DNA of 64,000 nt from Tsukamurella sp. 8F (lineage in GTDB: Bacteria; Actinomycetota; Actinomycetes; Mycobacteriales; Mycobacteriaceae), in assembly GCF_029167375.1 (NCBI RefSeq), contig NZ_JARFTP010000022.1, positions 1-64,000 on the forward strand. Direction: 5' to 3'. The number at the start of each line of letters is the position of its first letter. Positions within the stretch are counted from its first letter, which is position 1. Below are positions 27,333-34,022 of the stretch, one piece after another. The notes beneath the pieces were generated by a model, which searched no databases, was not told the DNA's origin, and saw nothing but the letters and a program-made list of their open reading frames with translations. The position numbers and the translations under genes are program-made.

Positions 27333-27354
27333 ACGATACGATACCGTCTCGTAT
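27333..27354 (-). promoter_or_regulatory. leaderless -10 box overlapped by a TetR-type operator
   Basis: The near-perfect 19-bp palindrome at 27336-27354 (ATACGATAC C GTCTCGTAT, one mismatched pair) overlaps TATCGT (27333-27338 on the minus strand), the presumed -10 of the miniprotein gene. The half-site pattern ATACGA/TCGTAT is typical of TetR-family operators. It lies 81 bases from the end of the TetR gene at 26656-27255 and 96 bases from the end of the TetR gene at 27450-28070. Either could bind. Confidence 0.55.
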
Positions 27355-27449
27355 TAGTGGCGGCATCCCGTCCGTTCTGGTGCGCGGACTCCAGCGCCGC
27401 CGGAGAGGGCGTCGCGAATCAGGGCCGGCGCGGCCGAAGCGGCGGCGCC

Positions 27450-28070
27450 TCAGCCGAGTTCGCGACGGAACCCGTCCAGGAGGGCCCGCAAGCCGTATTC
27501 GAAACGCTCGTCCGGATCGGCCTCGAATGTCGCGGAAACGGCGGTCCTGATGTAGTCGCTGCCTGCTGCGTCGAGCATGTCCTCGCGTTTGCGACGCCAC
27601 GCCCCCGAGGCGATGAGTCCACGCAGCGCCTGCTCCTCGATGGCGTAGCCCAGCACGTAGTAGTTGAGCGCGAACAGGATCCAGCCGGAACGATCCGGTG
27701 CGAAACCGGCACGCTCCAGCAGCCCCAGCATCGTGTCGGCCGACAGCTGGGTGTTGGGCCCGATGACGTAGGTCCCGGCCACCAGGCGCGCGCCGTCACG
27801 ATGGGCCAACAGTGCGTCGCGGAGCCGAACCGCCAAGACGGCCAGCTGCTCGTCCCATGCACCGTCCGGCAACGAGTGGTCCACCCCCTGGACGATGCGG
27901 TCCGCAATCCCCTCGAGAAGTGCCGTCTTGTTGGGGAAGTGGCGATAGAGGGCAGATCCGTCGACACCCAGGCTCGCGCCCAGCTTCCTCGTGGTCAGCC
28001 CGTCCAGTCCCTCGGCGTCCAGGAGGCGGATCGCCCCGTCCACTACATCCGCACGGCGCAGCAAGGCCAC
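27450..28070 (-). CDS. TetR family regulator with tetracycline-repressor-like C-terminal domain
   Basis: Regulator of 206 aa resembling classical TetR: an HTH in GLTTRKLGASLGVDGSALYRHFPNKTALLEGIAD and a C-terminal domain with the LPDGAWDEQLAVLAVRLRDALLAHRDGARLVAGTYV pattern of the PF02909 type. It is divergent from the DHA2 exporter at 28204, the standard repressor/efflux-pump arrangement, so the exporter's substrate or a related compound is the likely inducer. The GTG at 28070 is preferred because GGAG lies five bases upstream; another GTG at 28076 directly abuts that site. The upstream open frame to 28139 is within the promoter region. Confidence 0.88.
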   Translation of the reverse strand: MALLRRADVVDGAIRLLDAEGLDGLTTRKLGASLGVDGSALYRHFPNKTALLEGIADRIVQGVDHSLPDGAWDEQLAVLAVRLRDALLAHRDGARLVAGTYVIGPNTQLSADTMLGLLERAGFAPDRSGWILFALNYYVLGYAIEEQALRGLIASGAWRRKREDMLDAAGSDYIRTAVSATFEADPDERFEYGLRALLDGFRRELG

Positions 28071-28088
28071 GTCCACTCCTCTCGACCC

Positions 28089-28162
28089 TTGACAGGTTCT
28101 CCATCGTAGCCATAGCGTCATCACTGCTGACGTCATCAACGTTGACGGTCATCGTCGATGAC
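28089..28162 (+). promoter_or_regulatory. exporter promoter with inverted repeats (TetR operators)
   Basis: TTGACA (28089-28094) and TAGCGT (28113-28118) are 18 bases apart and read toward the exporter. Downstream lie the inverted repeat CGTCA-N7-TGACG (28116-28132), which overlaps the -10, and the perfect GTCATC-GTC-GATGAC (28148-28162). Several TGACG/CGTCA half sites recur in this 133-bp gap, which suits binding of two repressor dimers. Confidence 0.5.
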
Positions 28163-28203
28163 TTCCTCAATGACGCCCCGCTCGACAAGGATCGGAGACG
28201 CTC

Positions 28204-29646
28204 ATGGCACGACCCACCCCCACGCGGGAGCCGTCCGTCACGCACGTGGCGCACCCCCACGTCCCCCTGGGCATGGTCCTCGCGATAGCGACCGCCGCCC
28301 AGTTCATGGTCGTGCTGGACACGACGATCGTGAACGTCGCGCTCCCCGCCATGAAGGCCGGCCTCGGGCTGTCGGCAACCGGCCAGCAATGGGTGGTCGA
28401 CGGCTACCTCGTCGCGTTCGGCGGGTTGCTCATGCTGGCGGCCCGCAGCGGAGACCTGCTGGGGCACAAGCGGGTGTTCCAGGCGGGCCTGATCGTGTTC
28501 ACGCTGGCGAGCCTCGTCGGCGGTCTCGCGGGCGACGCCGGCTGGCTGATCGCGGCCCGGATCGTTCAGGGCGCCGGGGCGGCGGCGCTGGCGCCGGCGA
28601 GCCTCAGTCTCATCACCGCGAGCCACCCCGAAGGGCCTGCCCGCAGCCGAGCGCTCGCCATCTGGAGCTCGAGCACGGTGTGCGGAGGGGCCATCGGCCT
28701 CGTCCTCGGCGGGGTCCTCACGTCTGAACTCTCGTGGCGGTGGGTACTGCTGGTCAACCTCCCCATCGGCGCCGCACTCCTGGTCGCGACGGCCGTATGC
28801 CTCGTCGGGCGCCCCGCGGGGCGCACCAACCCACGCATCGACCTGCCCGGGGCGCTGACGGTGACCCTCGGCGTAGGCGCGTTGGTGTACGGAGTGTCCG
28901 CCACTACCGAGACCGGTTGGGGCTCGGCACAGGTCGTGTGTGCACTCGTCGCGGCGGCATTCCTGTCGACGGCCTTCGTCGTCGTCGAGACGCGCCGCCC
29001 GGAGCCACTGGTCCGCCTCGACATCTTCCGCGTTCGCGGCATCGCAGTCGCGAACGGGCTCGCGGCGTGCCTCGGCGTCACGCTCACGACGACGCTTTTC
29101 TTCATCGCGCTCTACCTTCAGCAGGTCAACGGATACAGCGCGCTGCGGACGGGCCTGGCGATGGTGCCGCAGACGGCGGCGATGGTCGTCGGTGTCGCGG
29201 CGGGGAAGAAGGCGGTGGGCCGCTTCAACGCTCGTACCGTCGTCGTGATCGGGTCGGCCGTCGCGACCGCGGGCGTCGCCTGGCTGTCCCTGCTCCCCGT
29301 GCCCTCCGAGTACGTCACGTCCGTTCTCGGGCCCACCGTCGTCCTCGGCGCCGGAGTCGGTTTCATGATGGTGCCGGCAAGCGAGACCGCGACCGCGGGC
29401 GTGGCCGCGGCAGACGCCGGACTCGCATCCGGCCTGTTCAACACCAGCCGCCAACTAGGCGGAGCGATCGGGCTCGCGGTGCTGGTCACCGTCTCCTCGA
29501 CCGCCCTGCGTCACAGCCACCTCGGCGGTCTCGAAGCCGTGGCACACGGCTACCGGATCGCGCTCGTGGTGGCCGCGGCCGTCGGGGTCGCGTCCACCCT
29601 GCTCGCGCTCCTGCTTCCAGGCGGCGACAGGACTACGCGGAGTTGA
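28204..29646 (+). CDS. DHA2-family MFS drug exporter (14 TM)
   Basis: Major facilitator antiporter of 480 aa with the DHA2 (EmrB/QacA) hallmark MVVLDTTIVNVALPAM in the first helix and motif A in ARSGDLLGHKRVFQAGL. The conserved segment WRWVLLVNLPIG follows, and about 14 hydrophobic helices are visible. Such pumps export drugs, dyes or lipid intermediates using the proton gradient. The ATG at 28204 has GGAG ahead of it. It is divergent from a TetR regulator and converges on the polyketide operon, overlapping the ccr gene by 14 bases. It could in principle export the operon product, but the separate regulator makes a stand-alone efflux locus more likely. Confidence 0.9.
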   Translation: MARPTPTREPSVTHVAHPHVPLGMVLAIATAAQFMVVLDTTIVNVALPAMKAGLGLSATGQQWVVDGYLVAFGGLLMLAARSGDLLGHKRVFQAGLIVFTLASLVGGLAGDAGWLIAARIVQGAGAAALAPASLSLITASHPEGPARSRALAIWSSSTVCGGAIGLVLGGVLTSELSWRWVLLVNLPIGAALLVATAVCLVGRPAGRTNPRIDLPGALTVTLGVGALVYGVSATTETGWGSAQVVCALVAAAFLSTAFVVVETRRPEPLVRLDIFRVRGIAVANGLAACLGVTLTTTLFFIALYLQQVNGYSALRTGLAMVPQTAAMVVGVAAGKKAVGRFNARTVVVIGSAVATAGVAWLSLLPVPSEYVTSVLGPTVVLGAGVGFMMVPASETATAGVAAADAGLASGLFNTSRQLGGAIGLAVLVTVSSTALRHSHLGGLEAVAHGYRIALVVAAAVGVASTLLALLLPGGDRTTRS

Positions 29647-30844
29647 CGGTGACTGCGAGGTTCCCCGGGGGTTGGGTGTTATCGGCCAACATCTGGTGGC
29701 CCACGCCGACGTCATCGAGAGTGCCGGTCCAGGACAGGCAGGGATCGATGCGGCCGGCGGCCACGAGAGCCGTGATCGCACGGCACTCCGCGAGATCGGC
29801 GAAGTGCGAGCCCTGCAGCCGCTTCTGCCTCATCCACAGATATCGCAGATCGATATCACCGTTATAGCCTGACGTCCCGCCGCAGATCACCACCATTCCC
29901 GCTGTGTCGCATAGCAACAACGATGTCGGCAGGGTGTCCTCCCCGACGTGCTCGAAGACGATCCGCGGGGCCCGCCGCTCCCCGAGCGCATCGAAGAAGG
30001 CCCGCCCGAATCGCTTGGCCTCGGCAGCCCAGGCGGCGAAGGCCGCGTCCCCGGTGTCGGGCAGCCGCCCCCAGTGGGCGTAGCCGGTGCGGTCGACGGT
30101 CCCTACTGCGCCGAGCGCGCGGCAGTACTCGGCGCGCTCGGGGCTGGAGACGACGGCGCCCCCCCGGCCGCCGAATTCGCGTACCAGCTGGATAGCCATG
30201 GATCCGAGACCTCCGGCACCGCCCCACACGAGCACCGGATCCCCGGGGCGCACGACGTGCGGTTCCCAGCCACGCAACTGCCGGTACGCGGTGGCACCGG
30301 TGAGCAGGTATGCGGCTGCCGCCTCCCACGACAGCGCGGGAGGCTTCGGGTGGCACTGGAAATCGGCGACGACGGTGAACTGGGCGAACGCACCGAAGTT
30401 GTCCTCATAGCCCCAGACCCGTTGCGTCACAGAGGCCATGGGGTCGCCGCCCAGACGGATGTCCTCCGCCGACTCGTCCCAGCGGCAACCAGACAGCACG
30501 ACGTGATCGCCCGGCGCGACGGACCGCACCCCTTCGCCCACCTCCCACACGATCCCCGAGGCCTCCGAGCCCCCTATATGGAACCCTGTTGTATCGCCGC
30601 GCTTCTCACGGGCACCGACGACGTCGAGCGGATAGCCGCGGGCCGCCCACACGTTGTTGTAGTTGATACCGGCGGCCTTCACGTACACGAGGACCTCACC
30701 ACGCTCGGGACGAGGCGTCGGGACGGCCTCCGTTGCGAACGCGTTCTTCGGCTCCCCATAGCGAGCGGGCCGGACGACGGACGCGTACATCTCGTCCGGA
30801 ACCGTACCGACGTCTATCGGCTGGTCGGTCTCGGCGAGCCTCAT
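29633..30844 (-). CDS. ccr: crotonyl-CoA carboxylase/reductase (enoyl-CoA carboxylase/reductase family)
   Basis: Medium-chain dehydrogenase fold enzyme of 403 aa with the ECR signature. It carboxylates and reduces 2-enoyl-CoA with CO2 and NADPH to ethylmalonyl-CoA or longer alkylmalonyl-CoA extender units. Matching landmarks are DEMYASVVR (17-25), GINYNNVWAA (59-68), TGFHIGGSEASGIVW, QRVWGYEDNFGAFAQF, the NADPH loop WGGAGGLGSMA (207-217), RIVFEHVGEDTLP, RYLWMRQKRLQGSHFA and a final PGNLAVTVN. Asn64, Phe153 and His347 align by spacing with CO2-pocket residues described for ECRs. It is slightly short at the N-terminus compared with primary-metabolism Ccr. The start ATG 30844 has GGAGGAG upstream and an ATGA overlap with the hydrolase stop. 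It is the last gene of the polyketide operon and so the probable source of its branched extender. Confidence 0.88.
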   Translation of the reverse strand: MRLAETDQPIDVGTVPDEMYASVVRPARYGEPKNAFATEAVPTPRPERGEVLVYVKAAGINYNNVWAARGYPLDVVGAREKRGDTTGFHIGGSEASGIVWEVGEGVRSVAPGDHVVLSGCRWDESAEDIRLGGDPMASVTQRVWGYEDNFGAFAQFTVVADFQCHPKPPALSWEAAAAYLLTGATAYRQLRGWEPHVVRPGDPVLVWGGAGGLGSMAIQLVREFGGRGGAVVSSPERAEYCRALGAVGTVDRTGYAHWGRLPDTGDAAFAAWAAEAKRFGRAFFDALGERRAPRIVFEHVGEDTLPTSLLLCDTAGMVVICGGTSGYNGDIDLRYLWMRQKRLQGSHFADLAECRAITALVAAGRIDPCLSWTGTLDDVGVGHQMLADNTQPPGNLAVTVNSA

Positions 30845-31884
30845 GTCTCCTCCAGGAATTCCAGAATGTGCCCGAACACGTCGATCGCCGCGCCGCGGCC
30901 CAGGAATGCGTCCAGGTGCCCGTAGCCGGGGATCTCCCTGTAACGGACGTCGAGCGATGAGGCCCGGTGGGCGAGCACATCGGCACACAGCGCGTTGGAG
31001 TCGTACCAGAAGCGATTCTCGCTGCCTGCGAGAAGCATCACGGGACAGTCGATCCTGTCGGCCGACTCGACAGCGGATGCGGGTAGTGCAGCGAAGCGCG
31101 CGTCCCGATCATCGAAACGCACCATGGTGTGGGCCAGTTCGGCACGACGCAGATGCGGCAGCGTCCACGTCGGGATGGGACCGGCGAGATCGGCCAGCCG
31201 CCGGTGCGTCGCCGGATGCAGGTTGTCGTGCAGGAACAGCTCACCGCCGGCACCCCACGCGTTGTGCACGATGCGGCAGGTGGGATCAGGGCAACGGCCG
31301 GCGCCGACGGTGAGTGCCGCGAACAGCGGTGTGCGGCGTGAGAACAGGCCGACCGCACGGAAGTCCGTCGGTATGGGTCCGGCACGCCGCAGGAGTTCCG
31401 CCCCCACACCGAGACGCATCCGTGCCGTCGCCGACATCCGCGGCGTTAGGAAGACGCCGTGGGCGACGACGCCCGCCAGGCCTGGCACGAGCCCTGCTGT
31501 CAGCGACGCACCGAGGGCGAGCGCCCCGATGCAGTGCGCGATCACGTACAGGGGGCGGCCGCCCGTGCGCTCGCGGACGGTGCGCACCGCGGCCGGAATA
31601 TCGAACGCGGCCACGTGGTCGTACGTGAACCGCGGCCCTCGCTCGTTGTACGGCAGTCGGCAGCTACCTCGCCAGTCGAGGGCGTAGGTGTCGATCCCGT
31701 TATCGCGCAACACCTCGGCCAAATTCCGGGTCTCTTCTGTGGCGAACATGTCGGAGGACACGCCGTGACCGTGCAGCAGCAGTGCCACCGGACCCTCGGC
31801 CGAGCCACCGATCACGTGCCGGAGAGCGAGACGTACACCGTCGTCGGCGGTCAGCTCGAGCTCCTCGAACTCGACGGCGCTCAT
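30841..31884 (-). CDS. alpha/beta hydrolase with cysteine nucleophile
   Basis: Alpha/beta-fold hydrolase of 347 aa. The oxyanion loop LLLHGHGVSSDMF (35-47), nucleophile elbow VIAHCIGA (114-121), acid-bearing strand LLAGSENRFWYDSN and GYGHLDAF with His323 define the fold. The nucleophile is Cys118 in A-H-C-I-G instead of the usual Ser, as in dienelactone hydrolase-like enzymes and in hydrolases that accompany GMC/cholesterol-oxidase-like proteins in actinobacteria. In this operon it could act as an acyltransferase or release/editing enzyme for the polyketide. The start ATG 31884 is in an ATGA overlap with the reductase stop. There is no signal peptide, so it is probably cytosolic. The substrate is unknown. 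Confidence 0.78.
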   Translation of the reverse strand: MSAVEFEELELTADDGVRLALRHVIGGSAEGPVALLLHGHGVSSDMFATEETRNLAEVLRDNGIDTYALDWRGSCRLPYNERGPRFTYDHVAAFDIPAAVRTVRERTGGRPLYVIAHCIGALALGASLTAGLVPGLAGVVAHGVFLTPRMSATARMRLGVGAELLRRAGPIPTDFRAVGLFSRRTPLFAALTVGAGRCPDPTCRIVHNAWGAGGELFLHDNLHPATHRRLADLAGPIPTWTLPHLRRAELAHTMVRFDDRDARFAALPASAVESADRIDCPVMLLAGSENRFWYDSNALCADVLAHRASSLDVRYREIPGYGHLDAFLGRGAAIDVFGHILEFLEET

Positions 31885-34022
31885 CGGAGCCCCCTCTGCC
31901 ACTGCCTCGATCCGCCATCGTCGCGCGCGCCCCGGAGGTCCCACAACTCGGCGAACGCCCGCAGCGCCGGCTGGAGGAGTCCACGCCCGACCTGGCCCCC
32001 GAACCACGCGAACCACACCGCCTTCGCCTGCCGGCGCTCTCGTGCGGACAGCGCGGGGTCGATGCGCAGGCCGTCTACACCGTCGCGCAGGTAGTCGCGC
32101 GGGGCGAAGGAGACGGTGCCGCTGTACGCCTCGGCGGCCGACGTGAGTTCCACTGTGGCAGTGCGAGTCTGACTCGCGATATCGCGCCCGAGGCGCGCCG
32201 TCTTGTGCGCGACGACCGTCCAGTCCGTACCCGTTCCGTCGGTACCCGCGAGACGGTACTCCATGAGCGGATGCCGCAGCTCCGCTGCGTCGACCGGGAC
32301 GCCGCCATCCGGCCGGATCACGAGATCGCCCGAAACGGTGAGCGCGCCACCCGGTAGGAGATCGCATTCCACGGTCCCCCGAACGTCGAGGCGGCGTTCG
32401 GTGAGCAACTGATGCATGCCTGCCGCCGAGAGGGTCAGTGCGATCGTGCACGGGCGTGAATCGACGGCACCCGTCAGGGTCTCGTCGAAAGCCACGTGGG
32501 GCGTGCTGTCCCGACCGGGCAGGCGCGCGAGCCCCGTTCGGTCCATCGCCGTCAGGGTCCTGAGCTGCGCAGAGACGTCGAACCCCGGCGCCGGCTCGAT
32601 CCCGTGGCGAACGGCGAGTTCCCGCGCCCTCGCCGTACCCGCCGCGGGGACGGAGAGGGACGCCTGCGCGAGTGCGCACGCGGACGGCGAGCGCAGCATC
32701 GTCGCCAGGAAGGCCAGTTCGGCGACACCGTCGATGCGCTCGAGGATCCCCGACCTCCACTCGTCCCACGGCTGGACCGTGGGCGCCATGCCCGCGAGAG
32801 TGAGCCCGCGCACGAGATCGTCGAGGGTCACCGGTTCGCCGACGAGATGGTAGTTCCCGCCCCATGAGCCGGGATCCAGGACGGCTGCTGCAGTCAGACG
32901 CGCCACCCAGTCCACCGGAGCCGTGTTGAGACAGCGGAATGCGGGGATCGTGCGGTACCGCGTGAGCGCCGCAGTGATCGCACTGCTGAGGTCGTGCGCG
33001 TTGTGAGCGCCGGTCGACCGGTTTCCCCCGATACCGCCGGGCCGCAACAAGGTCACGACGAGACCGTGGTCGCGGGCGCGCTGGAGCGCCACATCGGAAG
33101 CCCACTTGCTCCGGTCGTAGCCCGAGCCGAGCCGATCGACACGGGCCAGCGGGCCGTCCTCGTCCATCGCCTCGATGCCGATCTGGTTGAACGCGCCCAG
33201 AGACGAGACATGGTGCAATGGAACGGGTCCGACGGATGCGAGCTCCGCGAGAGAGAGTGGGCCCGCGACGTTCGCACCCCCGAGTGACCGGTACCCGCGG
33301 ACGAAGTCCACCTCCGCGCCGACGCTCACGACGCCGTCGACCTCCGCGGCCAGCGCCTGCCAGCGCACATCGTCGAGCCCGAGTCGCGGCGCCGCGAGGT
33401 CGCCCGCCACCGCGGTCACCCTGCGGCGGACCTCGGTGTTCCACGGCACTCCGTACTCTTTTGCGGCCGTAGCGATCCGGGCCAGCGCCGCGGCGTCGTC
33501 TGCCGCCCGGGCGAGGCACACCACGTGGGCGTCGCTGCGCCGCAGCAGCTCGGCGAGGACGTGCACACCGACGAAGCCCGTGGCCCCGGTGAGCAGCAGA
33601 CATCGCGGCTCGTCCGTGCGTGGTGGGCCGACGAAGGGCAGCTCGTCGGCCCGCCGGAGATCGGCGCGGACGAGGGCGAGCTCATCACCCGCGCTCTCAC
33701 CGGGCGAGCCCACGGCACGGGCGATCGCCGAAGGTCGCGGATCTGCGAACACCGCCCCGAGATCCAGCTCGGAACCGAGCTCGTGTTCGAGCTCGGCCAC
33801 CAGCTCCACGGCCTGTGCGGACGTGAGACCGGCGTCGAACAGGTCTGTGTCGGAGCCGACCGGCCTAGCCGCCATCCGCCCGGCGGCGCGGATGAGAGCA
33901 GCCTCGATCCCCGCCGGATCCATCCCCACCACCCGCGGAGACCCACTCGGGTCAGCCGGTTCCGGCCGCGTGCCGTCGGCGAGGGCCAGCAGTTCGTCCA
34001 CGGTCATCTCGGGTTCCGTCAT
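31881..34022 (-). CDS. carrier protein-thioester reductase with extra C-terminal domain
   Basis: Protein of 713 aa in three parts. Residues 35-105 are a carrier domain (phosphopantetheine Ser68 in FDAGLTSAQAV). Residues 140-500 are a thioester-reductase/short-chain dehydrogenase domain (NAD(P) loop TGATGFVG at 145-152; Tyr302 and Lys306 in GYDRSKWAS) that releases carrier-bound acids as aldehydes or alcohols. Residues 509-700 form a beta-rich domain (AFDETLTGAV, ECDLLPGG, MEYRLAGTDGTG, HKTAR) resembling the segment found downstream of GMC oxidoreductases in actinobacterial cholesterol-oxidase-like fusions; this last resemblance is from memory and unverified. It is coupled by ATGA overlaps to the PKS (upstream) and the hydrolase (downstream). 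It supplies the fourth carrier of the pathway and probably its reductive off-loading step. Confidence 0.85.
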   Translation of the reverse strand: MTEPEMTVDELLALADGTRPEPADPSGSPRVVGMDPAGIEAALIRAAGRMAARPVGSDTDLFDAGLTSAQAVELVAELEHELGSELDLGAVFADPRPSAIARAVGSPGESAGDELALVRADLRRADELPFVGPPRTDEPRCLLLTGATGFVGVHVLAELLRRSDAHVVCLARAADDAAALARIATAAKEYGVPWNTEVRRRVTAVAGDLAAPRLGLDDVRWQALAAEVDGVVSVGAEVDFVRGYRSLGGANVAGPLSLAELASVGPVPLHHVSSLGAFNQIGIEAMDEDGPLARVDRLGSGYDRSKWASDVALQRARDHGLVVTLLRPGGIGGNRSTGAHNAHDLSSAITAALTRYRTIPAFRCLNTAPVDWVARLTAAAVLDPGSWGGNYHLVGEPVTLDDLVRGLTLAGMAPTVQPWDEWRSGILERIDGVAELAFLATMLRSPSACALAQASLSVPAAGTARARELAVRHGIEPAPGFDVSAQLRTLTAMDRTGLARLPGRDSTPHVAFDETLTGAVDSRPCTIALTLSAAGMHQLLTERRLDVRGTVECDLLPGGALTVSGDLVIRPDGGVPVDAAELRHPLMEYRLAGTDGTGTDWTVVAHKTARLGRDIASQTRTATVELTSAAEAYSGTVSFAPRDYLRDGVDGLRIDPALSARERRQAKAVWFAWFGGQVGRGLLQPALRAFAELWDLRGARDDGGSRQWQRGLR

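Noticed and set aside
28204-29646. DHA2 pump as dedicated exporter of the polyketide lipid
   Set aside because: It is convergent with the operon and paired with its own divergent TetR, the usual layout of a stand-alone drug pump.
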